Source: a bacterium
GTDB lineage: Bacteria; Bacteroidota; Ignavibacteria; UBA10030
Length of the DNA stretch: 33,753 bases
Assembly (NCBI GenBank): GCA_007280275.1
Contig: QYQB01000046.1
Coordinates: 1-33,753, forward strand
Direction of reading: 5' to 3'
Made by a program: the position numbers and the translations under genes. The first letter of the stretch is position 1. Every line of letters begins with the position of its first letter. Shown here piece by piece: positions 7,873 through 15,814 of the stretch. The notes under the pieces were generated by a model. It was not told the DNA's origin. It made no database searches and saw only the letters and a list, made by a program, of their open reading frames with translations.

Positions 7873-8553
7873 ATGATCTACATCGCCCCCTCTGTTCTCG
7901 CCGCTGATTTTTCCCATCTCGCAGATCAGGTGGCACAAGCCGAAGCCGGCGGAGCCGATTGGATACACCTTGACGTGATGGACGGGCAGTTCGTCCCCAA
8001 CATTACCATTGGTCCTTCGATCATCAACGCAGTCCGTCAATCGACCAAACTGCCTCTGGACACTCACTTGATGATAGTGAACCCCGATAAGCACCTCGAA
8101 ACGTTTCGCAGTGCCGGGGCCGATATTATCACAGTTCATCAGGAAGCGTGCACTCATCTGCACCGGACTATCACGCAGATCAAAAATCTTGGCGCAAAGG
8201 CGGGTGTATCAATCAATCCGGCGACGCCATGTTCGACTTTGGAGGAGATCATCTCGGAGGTCGATCTCATCCTCATCATGTCAGTCAATCCCGGATTTGG
8301 CGGGCAAACGTTCATCGAAGGGACGCTGCGGAAACTTCGTGAAGTGAAGTCGATGATCGAAGAGTCCCGCCGTGACATCAGGCTTGAGGTCGATGGAGGC
8401 ATTGACACGGTCACAGGACCTCGTGTGGTGCAAGCGGGCGCCGATGTGCTTGTGGCTGGTACCTCAATCTTCAGAACATCTGACATCAAGAAGGCGATCG
8501 CGGAGCTGCGATCAATCATACAAACAGGAGCAGAGAAGAAGCCGCTCACATGA
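7873..8553 (+). CDS. rpe: Ribulose-phosphate 3-epimerase
   Basis: The 226-aa TIM-barrel enzyme interconverts ribulose 5-phosphate and xylulose 5-phosphate in the pentose phosphate pathway. Family signatures are complete: IAPSVLAADFSHL at the N-terminus, the metal and catalytic strand HLDVMDGQFVPN, LPLDTHLMI with the second histidine, MSVNPGFGGQ for phosphate binding, and LEVDGGI with the second catalytic aspartate. Length is normal for the family. The start is the first ATG, and the N-terminus aligns with known Rpe proteins. Its stop overlaps the nagA start as ATGA, so the two are translationally coupled. Confidence 0.97.
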   Translation: MIYIAPSVLAADFSHLADQVAQAEAGGADWIHLDVMDGQFVPNITIGPSIINAVRQSTKLPLDTHLMIVNPDKHLETFRSAGADIITVHQEACTHLHRTITQIKNLGAKAGVSINPATPCSTLEEIISEVDLILIMSVNPGFGGQTFIEGTLRKLREVKSMIEESRRDIRLEVDGGIDTVTGPRVVQAGADVLVAGTSIFRTSDIKKAIAELRSIIQTGAEKKPLT

Positions 8554-9722
8554 CCTTTGCCATTCGAAATGTCGATATCGTAACGCCGTTCCGAATCATT
8601 CCAAATGGATCGATTCTCGTTGAAGGGAAGAAGATCGCCGCCATAGGAAAAACCTCGGAGGTTGCGATTCCTTCGGGAACAAAGACCTTTGATCTCGACG
8701 GGATGGTGCTGACTCCCGGCTACATCGATCTCCTTGTCCATGGGGGCGGTGGCTTCGGATTCGCTGATATGAGCATAGAGGCCGTTGAGCACATTTCCCA
8801 GCACTTCTTTCAACACGGCACGACAGGGCTCCTTGCATCGCTCTACAGCAAGCCAGAAAAAGATATGCTGGCCGACGTAACGAGAATTGCCGAATTCTGC
8901 AGCGCTTCGAAGAACTCGAATGTCTGGGGAATGCACTTGGAAGGGCCATTCATCAACAAGAAGTGGCACGGTGCGATGTTGGTGGACTACCTCTGGCAGC
9001 CAAGTGTCGAGGGGTGGAAAAAGCTTCACGCAGCCGGCAATGGATATATTCGCCTTATGACCCTCGCTCCGGAGCTTCCAGGGATGGAGGACGTTATGAG
9101 GGCGGCTGCCAAGAATGGCGTCGTTCTGTCGATCGGACACTCAGCTGCAACCTTTGAAGAGGTCCTCGTTGCGATCGATAACGGAGCGGCCCATATAACA
9201 CACATGTTCAATGCAATGACCCCGTTTCATCATCGCCAGCCGAGCGTCACAGTGGCGGCACTGCTTCAGAATGAGCTCAAGGTGGAGTTGATCGCTGATG
9301 GATTTCACGTTCATCCCGCCGTGATGAAGCTGATTTACAATATTAAGGGAGATGGGGGAATCGTCCTGATCACGGATGCAATTCGAGCCAGCGGCATGCC
9401 GGATGGTGAATATGCATTTATGGACCAAAAAATCATTGTCAGACAGAAGAAGGCCTACCTGGAGAATGGAACCCTGGCGGGAAGTACACTGACGATGGAA
9501 CAGGCCGTCAAAAACATGGTCGAACTCGTTGGAGTCCCCCTGACCGATGCGGTTCGGATGGCCTCACTCAACGGCGCCAAGGTTCTGGGTCTCGAGCACA
9601 AGAAGGGCATCCTCGCCGTCGGCAAAGACGCAGACCTCGTCGTCCTGAACAAGGGCTTCGACGTTCAAATGACGATCTACGAAGGAACCATCAAGCACAA
9701 CGCCTTCACGGCTGCCGCCTGA
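8550..9722 (+). CDS. nagA: N-acetylglucosamine-6-phosphate deacetylase
   Basis: The 390-aa amidohydrolase removes the acetyl group from GlcNAc-6-phosphate in amino-sugar and peptidoglycan recycling. Visible signatures are the first barrel strand PGYIDLLVHGGGG, the metal glutamate in HLEGPFINKKWHG, the metal histidines in SIGHSAATFEEV and HITHMFNAMTPFHHR, and the catalytic aspartate in LITDAIRASGMPDG. A small composite beta-sandwich domain is formed by both termini (the C-terminus has GKDADLVVLN). It overlaps rpe by 4 nt. The expected partner nagB is not in the window. The combination with a PASTA protein fits cell-wall turnover, but this is an inference from position. Confidence 0.95.
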   Translation: MTFAIRNVDIVTPFRIIPNGSILVEGKKIAAIGKTSEVAIPSGTKTFDLDGMVLTPGYIDLLVHGGGGFGFADMSIEAVEHISQHFFQHGTTGLLASLYSKPEKDMLADVTRIAEFCSASKNSNVWGMHLEGPFINKKWHGAMLVDYLWQPSVEGWKKLHAAGNGYIRLMTLAPELPGMEDVMRAAAKNGVVLSIGHSAATFEEVLVAIDNGAAHITHMFNAMTPFHHRQPSVTVAALLQNELKVELIADGFHVHPAVMKLIYNIKGDGGIVLITDAIRASGMPDGEYAFMDQKIIVRQKKAYLENGTLAGSTLTMEQAVKNMVELVGVPLTDAVRMASLNGAKVLGLEHKKGILAVGKDADLVVLNKGFDVQMTIYEGTIKHNAFTAAA

Positions 9723-9749
9723 AGCTCCATCTGATTAGAAGAGTTTTTC

Positions 9750-9784
9750 AAAAGCCCCGTCGCAGTTGCCTCGGGGCTTTTTTT
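9750..9784 (+). terminator. Rho-independent terminator after nagA
   Basis: AAAAGCCCCG (9750-9759) pairs perfectly with CGGGGCTTTT (9772-9781) around a 12-nt loop. The strand continues into a run of seven T. It closes the PASTA-rpe-nagA operon. Confidence 0.92.
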
Positions 9785-9797
9785 GTGCAGAAAAGAC

Positions 9798-9828
9798 TTG
9801 ACATGAAGAATCCCGTACCTTATATTTG
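9798..9828 (+). promoter_or_regulatory. Strong promoter of the lrp-like/glnA unit
   Basis: A perfect -35 TTGACA (9798-9803) lies 17 nt before TATATT (9821-9826). The -10 extends to TATATTTG, an exact match to the Bacteroidota TAnnTTTG element. It immediately follows the nagA terminator and gives a leader of about 65 nt before the ATG at 9901. Confidence 0.8.
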
Positions 9829-9833
9829 TAGGT

Positions 9834-9848
9834 CATAATGACATTATG
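9834..9848. promoter_or_regulatory. 15-bp palindrome at the predicted transcription start, candidate operator
   Basis: CATAATG, one base, CATTATG: a perfect 7-1-7 inverted repeat placed 6-20 nt after the -10. A weaker CTTA..TAAG repeat (9850-9863) follows directly. Lrp/AsnC operators are about 15 bp and palindromic, so autoregulation by the downstream regulator is plausible but unproven. Confidence 0.5.
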
Positions 9849-9900
9849 TCTTAGTTTATTAAGTATTCCCTCATAATCCCTAATAAATTACTGTATCACC

Positions 9901-10359
9901 ATGCTTGACGACATCGACCACAAGATTCTTGACATTATCCAAAAAGAGGGCCGTACGAGAAGGAACGACCTCGCCGATCGCGTTGGCCTCTCTCTCCCTT
10001 CGGTCAGCGAACGCCTCAGAAAGCTCGAGGATGCGGGCATCATCACCGGCTATTTTGCCAAGCTGAATCACCACAAACTTGGGAAGGACATTACGGCGTT
10101 CGTACTCGCCACCGTCGACTCATCGAAACACTACAGCTCGTTTGTCGAACATGTGGATGGAACAGACGATATCCTCGAATGCCACGCAATTACCGGTGAA
10201 GGGACGCATCTTTTGAAGATCCGGACGGAGAATACCGCGAGTCTGGAGAAACTCCTCGCGAAGATCCAATCGTGGACCGGCGTTGTGAAAACGACCTCAA
10301 GTGTTGTCCTCTCCAGCCCAAAGGAGACGAGTGCCATAAAAATTCACTATCACAAATAA
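9901..10359 (+). CDS. Lrp/AsnC family transcriptional regulator
   Basis: The 152-aa protein has the standard two-part structure. The N-terminal helix-turn-helix reads DDIDHKILDIIQKEGR, then NDLADRVGLSLPSVSERLRKLEDAGIITGY (about residues 3-50). The C-terminal RAM ligand-binding and oligomerisation domain includes the ECHAITGEGTHLLKIRTE beta-strand region. Length matches the family. It lies 27 nt before glnA on the same strand and probably shares its transcript. This suggests control of nitrogen assimilation by an amino-acid effector, perhaps glutamine, though the ligand cannot be read. A palindrome at its promoter suggests autoregulation. Confidence 0.92.
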   Translation: MLDDIDHKILDIIQKEGRTRRNDLADRVGLSLPSVSERLRKLEDAGIITGYFAKLNHHKLGKDITAFVLATVDSSKHYSSFVEHVDGTDDILECHAITGEGTHLLKIRTENTASLEKLLAKIQSWTGVVKTTSSVVLSSPKETSAIKIHYHK

Positions 10360-10386
10360 CATATCGTTTACCCAACGAGGAGTCTC

Positions 10387-11823
10387 ATGGCCACAAAAAC
10401 AAAATCGACGTCAGGAGTGGAGCACGTTCTGAAGTTGATCAAGGAACACTCCATCAGAATCATCGACCTCAAGTTCACAGATCTGATAGGGCAATGGCAG
10501 CATTTTTCTGTTACGGCTACGGAGTTTTCTGCCGAGATTTTCGAACAAGGCATTGGATTCGACGGCTCGAGCATCCGTGGTTTTCAAAAGATCCACGAAA
10601 GCGATATGCTTCTTTTTCCTGATCCGGCATCCGCATTTTTGGACCCCTTTACTGCGGTGCCGACGCTCAGCCTGGTGTGCGACATTGCTGATCCCATAAC
10701 TCACGAGAGTTATTCCCGGGATCCGAGGCATATTGCGAAAAAGGCAGAAGCCTATCTGAAAACCACTGGACTCGCCGATGTGGCTTTATTCGGACCGGAA
10801 CCCGAGTTCTTCATCCTCGACCATGTCCGGTTTGATCAGTCCCATCAATTCGGATACTACTATCTCGATTCCGAAGAAGGATCCTGGAACAGCGGTGCGA
10901 ACGAGGAACAGAATCTCGGCCACAAGCCACGACTAAAGGAAGGATACTTCCCGACATCTCCCATCGACAGTTTGCAGGATCTCCGGTCCGCCATGGCGTT
11001 GACGCTCGAAGCCGTCGGAATTCCGATTGAAGTTCACCACCACGAAGTCGCCACAGCCGGGCAAACCGAAATCGATATGCGGCGCGACACATTGGTCAAA
11101 ATGGCAGACAATTATCTGCTCTTCAAATACGTTACCAAGAACGTCGCCAAAAAACACGGCAAAACCGTGACGTTCATGCCAAAACCGATTTTTGGTGACA
11201 ATGGCTCTGGAATGCACGTCCACCAAAGTCTCTGGAAGGGAGGGAAACCCCTCTTCGCTGGCAATGGCTATGCCGGCTTGAGTGAAATGGCCCTGTACTA
11301 CATCGGCGGACTCCTCAAGCACGCACCTGCTCTTTGCGCCTTCACCAATCCGACAACGAACTCCTACAAGCGCCTTGTACCCGGCTTCGAAGCACCCGTG
11401 AACCTCGCCTACTCCCAGCGTAATCGTTCTGCCTCGGTCCGTATCCCGATGTACTCTTCCAACCCGAAATCAAAACGAATTGAGTTTCGCTGTCCGGATC
11501 CGACATGCAACCCCTACATCGGGTTCGCGGCATTGTTGATGGCAGGCCTCGATGGCATCATCCACAAAATCGATCCGGGAAAGCCACTGGACAAGGACAT
11601 TTACGACATGACGCGAGAGCAATTGCGCGACGTTCCTTCCACGCCCGGCTCGCTCGCCGAGTCGCTGGAAGCGTTACAGAACGACCACGAGTTCCTCTTA
11701 CGGGGCGATGTGTTCTCCGAGGATGTCATCAGTACATGGATCGAATACAAAACGGCGAAAGAAATTCAGCCGATGCAGCTGCGGCCGCATCCGTATGAGT
11801 TCTTGTTGTACTACGATGCCTGA
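10387..11823 (+). CDS. glnA: Type I glutamine synthetase
   Basis: The 478-aa enzyme makes glutamine from glutamate, ammonia and ATP. Family motifs appear in order: FDGSSIRGF in the N-terminal beta-grasp domain, the metal glutamates in [24 protein letters not shown], the ATP/glutamate segment [20 protein letters not shown], and [22 protein letters not shown]. The C-terminal DIYDM motif carries a tyrosine (about Tyr406) at the site adenylylated in GSI-beta enzymes. Length matches the dodecameric GSI class. A GAGGAG ribosome site lies 4 nt before the ATG. Upstream is an Lrp-type regulator in the same unit. Adenylylation is possible from the motif, but no adenylyltransferase or PII gene is in the window. 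Confidence 0.97.
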   Translation: MATKTKSTSGVEHVLKLIKEHSIRIIDLKFTDLIGQWQHFSVTATEFSAEIFEQGIGFDGSSIRGFQKIHESDMLLFPDPASAFLDPFTAVPTLSLVCDIADPITHESYSRDPRHIAKKAEAYLKTTGLADVALFGPEPEFFILDHVRFDQSHQFGYYYLDSEEGSWNSGANEEQNLGHKPRLKEGYFPTSPIDSLQDLRSAMALTLEAVGIPIEVHHHEVATAGQTEIDMRRDTLVKMADNYLLFKYVTKNVAKKHGKTVTFMPKPIFGDNGSGMHVHQSLWKGGKPLFAGNGYAGLSEMALYYIGGLLKHAPALCAFTNPTTNSYKRLVPGFEAPVNLAYSQRNRSASVRIPMYSSNPKSKRIEFRCPDPTCNPYIGFAALLMAGLDGIIHKIDPGKPLDKDIYDMTREQLRDVPSTPGSLAESLEALQNDHEFLLRGDVFSEDVISTWIEYKTAKEIQPMQLRPHPYEFLLYYDA

Positions 11824-11855
11824 TCTTTCATTCTGCATCGGTGCGTGGAATACAT

Positions 11856-11889
11856 GAAGGTCCCGGCTCTCGAGTCGGGACCTTCTTTG
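11856..11889 (+). terminator. Rho-independent terminator after glnA
   Basis: GAAGGTCCCG (11856-11865) pairs perfectly with CGGGACCTTC (11876-11885) around a 10-nt loop, followed by a short T-rich tail. It lies inside the over-long N-terminus of ORF 11845-12729, which shows that this extension is not coding. Confidence 0.8.
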
Positions 11890-11946
11890 CTACTGCCGGC
11901 TTCCTTGCATTTCAGGCGCCTTCTTGGTACTTTCATCCACGGCACT

Positions 11947-12729
11947 ATGGACTATACCCGAATCAAATACCAGACCGACCGCCACGTCTGCACGATAACG
12001 CTCAGCCGTCCGGATAAGCACAACGCTCTCGATGACCTGATGATCACCGAGTTAACGTCAGCCTTCCAGACCGCACAGCGCGACGCCGGCGTGAAGGTCA
12101 TTCTGCTCAAAGGAGAGGGAGAATCGTTCTGCTCCGGCGCAGATCTTGCCTACATGCAACGCATTACGAAATACGACTTCAATCAGAACCAGGAAGATTC
12201 TAACCACCTGATGCGGCTCTTCCTCCAGATCTACACACAGCGCAAACCTGTGATTGCACAGGTACAGGGTAATGCTCTCGCGGGCGGATGTGGACTCGCT
12301 ACGGTGTGTGATATTGTGGTCGCCTCAAAAGAAACGGCGCATTTCGGCTATACCGAGGTCAAGATCGGCTTCATTCCGGCAATCGTTCTCTTCTTCCTGG
12401 TTCGCCGGGTTGGAGAGGGAAGAGCGCGTGAGCTCACGCTCCGCGGCAACATCATTTCGGCTGAAGAAGCATACCGGACAGGACTGGCTAACTATGTGGT
12501 TCCGGAAACGGAGATCGAACAATTTAGCATGAACCTGGCCGAAGAAATTGTGAAGAATTGCAGTTCTTCATCTCTCGGATTGATCAAGGAGTTGCTTTCC
12601 CGCATCCACGGCATGTCCGTCACCGACGCGCTTAGCTATGCCGCCAATCTCAATGCTCTTACGCGCATGACTGATGACTGTAAGAAGGGGATCGACGCGT
12701 TCCTGAAGAAAGAACCCATAAAATGGTAG
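11947..12729 (+). CDS. Enoyl-CoA hydratase/isomerase (crotonase) family protein
   Basis: The 260-aa protein has the crotonase fold. ITLSRPDKHNALDDLM lies near the start, and GEGESFCSGADLAYM forms the CoA-binding region and first oxyanion-hole strand. QGNALAGGCGLATVCDIV supplies the second oxyanion glycine, and FGYTEVKIGFIPAIV includes the glutamate typical of hydratases. The EVKIGFIPAIV stretch with RRVGEGRARELTLRG resembles methylglutaconyl-CoA hydratase-like members more than the FadB type, but the substrate is uncertain. The track start (GTG 11845) lies before the glnA terminator. The ATG at 11947 matches the family N-terminus (MDYTRIKYQ). It is 27 nt upstream of apt. Confidence 0.9.
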   Translation: MDYTRIKYQTDRHVCTITLSRPDKHNALDDLMITELTSAFQTAQRDAGVKVILLKGEGESFCSGADLAYMQRITKYDFNQNQEDSNHLMRLFLQIYTQRKPVIAQVQGNALAGGCGLATVCDIVVASKETAHFGYTEVKIGFIPAIVLFFLVRRVGEGRARELTLRGNIISAEEAYRTGLANYVVPETEIEQFSMNLAEEIVKNCSSSSLGLIKELLSRIHGMSVTDALSYAANLNALTRMTDDCKKGIDAFLKKEPIKW

Positions 12730-12756
12730 TTCGCTCATTCCCTTCGCCCTCACATC

Positions 12757-13293
12757 ATGGACACTGAACGCCGCTCTCTCTCTTCCGTTGTACGGACGGT
12801 CCCCGATTTCCCTAAGAAGGGCATCATGTTTCGTGATATCACCACCCTCCTGAAAGATCCGGATGCGTTCCGGGAGGCGGTCGACATTCTCTCCTCGCGC
12901 TACACAGATCAGCGGATAGATAAGGTCGTATGCGTGGAATCGCGAGGTTTCATCCTTGGCGCTGCCATTGCCCTCAGGCTCAACGCAGGCTTTGTGCCGA
13001 TCAGAAAAAAGGGGAAACTTCCCGCGGCCACATTGCGGCAGGAATATGCGCTGGAGTACGGGACTGACGTGATAGAAATTCATCAGGATGCCATCACCCC
13101 GGGTGAACGTGTTTTGATGCATGACGACCTGCTCGCAACGGGAGGCACCATCTCAGCCGCCTGCAAACTGGTGGAGAATCTTGGCGGGACGATCGCGGGG
13201 CTCTCATTCTTGATAGAGCTAAGTTTTCTGAAAGGAAGGGGAAAACTTGGCGCGTACGATGTTTTTTCTATCATTCAGTACGATGCTGAATAG
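12757..13293 (+). CDS. apt: Adenine phosphoribosyltransferase
   Basis: The 178-aa enzyme salvages adenine to AMP using PRPP. It shows the complete family pattern: VRTVPDFPKKGIMFRDITTLL at the N-terminus, VESRGFILGAAIA, the flexible-loop region IRKKGKLPAAT..QEYALEYG, and the PRPP-binding motif VLMHDDLLATGGT. Length is normal. The start ATG aligns with known Apt N-termini. It follows the hydratase gene closely and may be co-transcribed with it. After its stop lies a 319-bp gap with several inverted repeats before tnaA. Confidence 0.97.
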   Translation: MDTERRSLSSVVRTVPDFPKKGIMFRDITTLLKDPDAFREAVDILSSRYTDQRIDKVVCVESRGFILGAAIALRLNAGFVPIRKKGKLPAATLRQEYALEYGTDVIEIHQDAITPGERVLMHDDLLATGGTISAACKLVENLGGTIAGLSFLIELSFLKGRGKLGAYDVFSIIQYDAE

Positions 13294-13311
13294 GAACTCA
13301 GTGGTATGTCA

Positions 13312-13350
13312 CCCCTCTCAGTGAGGGGATATTCATTTTAGGGAGAGGGG
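13312..13350. repeat. Competing C-rich/G-rich hairpins downstream of apt
   Basis: CCCCTC (13312-13317) pairs with GAGGGG (13323-13328) over a 5-nt loop. The longer CCCCTCTC (13312-13319) can instead pair with GAGAGGGG (13343-13350). The left arm therefore has two alternative partners. It may be the apt terminator or part of a dispersed intergenic repeat; there is no strong T-run. Confidence 0.4.
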
Positions 13351-13384
13351 CGTGCTCAACCCCGTGGCTAACGCATCCAAATTC

Positions 13385-13435
13385 CGAGGAGTCTCCTCGC
13401 AGAAGAGTTATTCCCGGATCGGCATCTTCTGAGCG
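13385..13435. promoter_or_regulatory. Two adjacent inverted repeats upstream of tnaA
   Basis: CGAGGAG-T-CTCCTCG (13385-13399) is a perfect 15-bp palindrome. It abuts a larger hairpin in which CGC+AGAAGA (13398-13406) pairs with TCTTCT+GCG (13425-13435, two bulged bases). The spacing suggests either an operator next to a structured leader or alternative RNA folds. The remainder of 13294-13612 shows no clear promoter. Confidence 0.4.
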
Positions 13436-13496
13436 AACAGTATCTCATACTTTTCTTCTACTCAAAGCACTTCACGTACAACTCCACGAAAGAAAC

Positions 13497-13616
13497 ATGC
13501 CCTTGAGAGATCAATTCGAAGGGGTGAGACAGCCGGGTGCGAAGGTTTTAGGCATAAGCCGCGATTCTCTTGAAAGCCGCCGTGCTCTTGGACGTTTGAA
13601 CAGGACATCTTCATGA
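13497..13616 (+). CDS. Possible 39-codon leader ORF overlapping tnaA
   Basis: An ATG at 13497 opens a 39-codon frame (MPLRDQFEGV...) whose TGA overlaps the tnaA ATG as ATGA. It is too short for the ORF track. No strong ribosome site is visible (ACGAAAGAAAC upstream), no homologue is recognised, and it contains no tryptophan, so it is not a TnaC-type sensor peptide. Translational coupling is the only argument in favour; chance is quite possible. Confidence 0.25.
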   Translation: MPLRDQFEGVRQPGAKVLGISRDSLESRRALGRLNRTSS

Positions 13617-14983
13617 AAACAATCATCGAACCATTCAAAATCAAATCTGTAGAGCCCATTCGCTTTACCACGCCTGAGGACAGGGAGGCAATTCTCCGCA
13701 CGGCATGCTTCAATCCGTTCCTCATTCATGCAGACGATGTACTGATCGATCTACTCACGGACAGCGGGACTTCCGCCATGAGCGCAAAACAGTGGGCCGG
13801 GATCATGGACGGGGATGAAGCGTACGCCGGATCAAGGAGTTTCTTCCGCTTCGAAGCAGCCGTGAGGAACCTGACCGGATTCAAGCACATCATTCCGACT
13901 CACCAAGGGAGAGCTGCCGAAAAGATTCTCTTTACAATCGTCGGTGGCAAAGGGAAGTGCATCCCTAACAATACGCACTTCGATACTACGCGTGCGAACA
14001 TCGAATTCTCCGGAGCAGAGGCTTTTGACTTTCAAACGGAGGAAGGGAAGAGACCGGACTTCATCGCCGACTTCAAAGGCAACATGAACATTCCAGCGCT
14101 GGAAGAATTTGTCAAGAAGGTGGGACCGGCGAATATTCCGCTCTGCATGATCACCGTTACGAACAATTCCGGCGGAGGTCAGCCGGTGTCAATGGCAAAC
14201 ATACGGGAAACAAAGAGGGTCCTCGAACGTTACGGTATCCCTCTTTTTCTCGACGCCTGCCGGTTCGCCGAAAACGCGTATTTCATCAAAACACGCGAAC
14301 CGGGGTATGCGACGAAATCGGCGGAGGAGATTGCTCGGGAGATGTTTTCGTATGCGGACGGCTGTACCATGAGCGCCAAGAAAGACGCGCTGGTGAATAT
14401 GGGAGGCTTCCTGGCGCTGAACGACGATACCATCGCTTTGAATGCGCGCAATCTCTTGATCGTGACAGAGGGCTTCACAACCTACGGCGGCCTGGCCGGG
14501 AGAGATCTTGAAGCCATTGCACAGGGCTTGGAAGAAGTGCTGGATGAGCACTACCTGACCTATCGCATCCGTTCTGTCGGGTATCTCGGTGAGAAGCTTG
14601 TTGCGGGCGGAGTTCCAATTGTTGAGCCCCCAGGGGGACATGCCATCTACCTTGATGCGAAGCGATTTGCCCCGCACATCCCACCACACCAGTACCCCGG
14701 CCAGGCAATAGTGTGCGAACTCTATCGTGCCGGAGGGATTCGATCCGTGGAGATTGGGAGCGTGATGTTCGGAAAATATGATGTGGACGGCAAGCTGATA
14801 CCTCCGCCCATGGAACTGGTCCGCTTGGCCATACCTCGCAGGGTCTACACCCAGAGCCATATCGACTACGTGATCGAGGTCGTTCTTGACGTGTTCGCCC
14901 GAAGGATGGATCTGCATGGGATGAAGATCACCGAAGAGGCACCCATCCTCCGGCATTTCACGGCGAAGTTCGCGATGATTTGA
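13613..14983 (+). CDS. tnaA: Tryptophanase (beta-eliminating lyase)
   Basis: The 456-aa PLP enzyme belongs to the tryptophanase/tyrosine phenol-lyase family. Visible motifs are GDEAYAGSRSFFRFEAAV, PTHQGRAAEKILF, VTNNSGGGQPVSMAN, DACRFAENAYFIK and SYADGCTMSAKKDALVNMGG, which contains the PLP lysine; the C-terminus is ILRHFTAKF. The two activities are separated by the residue after the conserved SVE/SME: tyrosine phenol-lyase has Arg (MERG), tryptophanase a hydrophobic residue (VEIG). This protein has RSVEIGS, so tryptophanase is favoured, giving indole, pyruvate and ammonia. Some segments (GVPIVEPPGGHA, GLAGRD) look more lyase-like. An AGGA lies 6 nt before the ATG. The start aligns with family N-termini. 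Confidence 0.85.
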   Translation: MKTIIEPFKIKSVEPIRFTTPEDREAILRTACFNPFLIHADDVLIDLLTDSGTSAMSAKQWAGIMDGDEAYAGSRSFFRFEAAVRNLTGFKHIIPTHQGRAAEKILFTIVGGKGKCIPNNTHFDTTRANIEFSGAEAFDFQTEEGKRPDFIADFKGNMNIPALEEFVKKVGPANIPLCMITVTNNSGGGQPVSMANIRETKRVLERYGIPLFLDACRFAENAYFIKTREPGYATKSAEEIAREMFSYADGCTMSAKKDALVNMGGFLALNDDTIALNARNLLIVTEGFTTYGGLAGRDLEAIAQGLEEVLDEHYLTYRIRSVGYLGEKLVAGGVPIVEPPGGHAIYLDAKRFAPHIPPHQYPGQAIVCELYRAGGIRSVEIGSVMFGKYDVDGKLIPPPMELVRLAIPRRVYTQSHIDYVIEVVLDVFARRMDLHGMKITEEAPILRHFTAKFAMI

Positions 14984-15028
14984 TTACAATATTCCCCGAA
15001 TCCGATACGCCAAATCGCGAGAAAACCG

Positions 15029-15057
15029 TTGCATGCGAGGCTCAATCTTCATAAATT
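15029..15057 (+). promoter_or_regulatory. Candidate promoter of the zinc-ribbon/Yip1 gene
   Basis: TTGCAT (15029-15034), a 17-nt spacer and TAAATT (15052-15057), extended to TAAATTTTG. The predicted leader is about 18 nt to the ATG at 15082. The -35 is identical to those of the two divergent promoters near 20961. Confidence 0.5.
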
Positions 15058-15081
15058 TTGCGAGAAATTCTCCGGACCTCA

Positions 15082-15795
15082 ATGATAAAATGCACCGTCT
15101 GTCTTGCAGAAAATGATGATTTTGCCATTACGTGTCCAAGTTGCAAGGCGTTTCTGCAGGATCGTGTCCCTAATCTAGATCTGTTTGACATGGGGTGGAG
15201 GGTGCTGGAGTCGCCGCGGAAAGCATTTCGGACGATCACCCTCGCTGATCACAAGAACTATGCTCTCCTTCTGTTTACTCTCTTTGGCATAAGCCTTTCA
15301 TTTACTGGTTTCTGGTACTTCCGGCTCGGAACTCAATTCGCGTCCCTTCTCGATTTGATGCCAGCGGCAGTTGGCGTCGGAATCGTCCTCGGGCTTGTTG
15401 CGTCGGTGCTCATGACAGCTGTCTACTACGCATTTGCGAAACTTCTTGGCGGAGCATCTGGGTTTCGGGGATCACTCGGAGTGCTCGGGTATTGCTTAAT
15501 GCCTCTTGCGCTTACACTATTTATCGTTCTCCCCATCGAACTGCTCACGTTTGGGATGTTTCTCTTTACGTCGAATCCTCACCCCTATGCAATCAAACCT
15601 CTTTCGTACACGCTCCTCGTGGGGTTCAACGTCGTGGTTTCCCTGTGGAGCATCGTGCTTGCAGTTCTCGGTACGCAGGTGGGGCATAGGATAAGCCTCA
15701 TGAGGTCCATCGTTGTGGTGCTTGCGACACTGGGGGTTTTCTTTGGGGGCATGTTTCTGGTTGCACACCAGCTACATCTGACAGATCGCGTCTAA
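15082..15795 (+). CDS. Zinc-ribbon plus Yip1-type integral membrane protein
   Basis: The 237-aa protein starts with a small zinc ribbon (Cys4, Cys7, Cys18, Cys21; CTVC then CPSC). A cytoplasmic linker with LFDMGWRVLESPRKAFRTI follows, which is the typical entry to a Yip1 domain. About five hydrophobic segments then occur, separated by short loops. Bacterial Yip1-domain proteins have no established function. The TTG at 15058 in the track precedes a better ATG at 15082 with a promoter at the expected distance. The next gene starts 19 nt downstream, so they probably form a unit. Fold assignment is moderate to good; no role is proposed. Confidence 0.75.
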   Translation: MIKCTVCLAENDDFAITCPSCKAFLQDRVPNLDLFDMGWRVLESPRKAFRTITLADHKNYALLLFTLFGISLSFTGFWYFRLGTQFASLLDLMPAAVGVGIVLGLVASVLMTAVYYAFAKLLGGASGFRGSLGVLGYCLMPLALTLFIVLPIELLTFGMFLFTSNPHPYAIKPLSYTLLVGFNVVVSLWSIVLAVLGTQVGHRISLMRSIVVVLATLGVFFGGMFLVAHQLHLTDRV

Positions 15796-15814
15796 TGGCG
15801 GAAGCGGGGGAAGA

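Noticed and set aside
8154-9140. Minus-strand ORF of 328 aa across rpe/nagA
   Set aside because: Rpe and NagA show complete catalytic motifs on the plus strand; the minus frame is a long chance ORF from codon bias.
11845-11946. N-terminal extension of the enoyl-CoA hydratase
   Set aside because: It runs through the glnA terminator hairpin.
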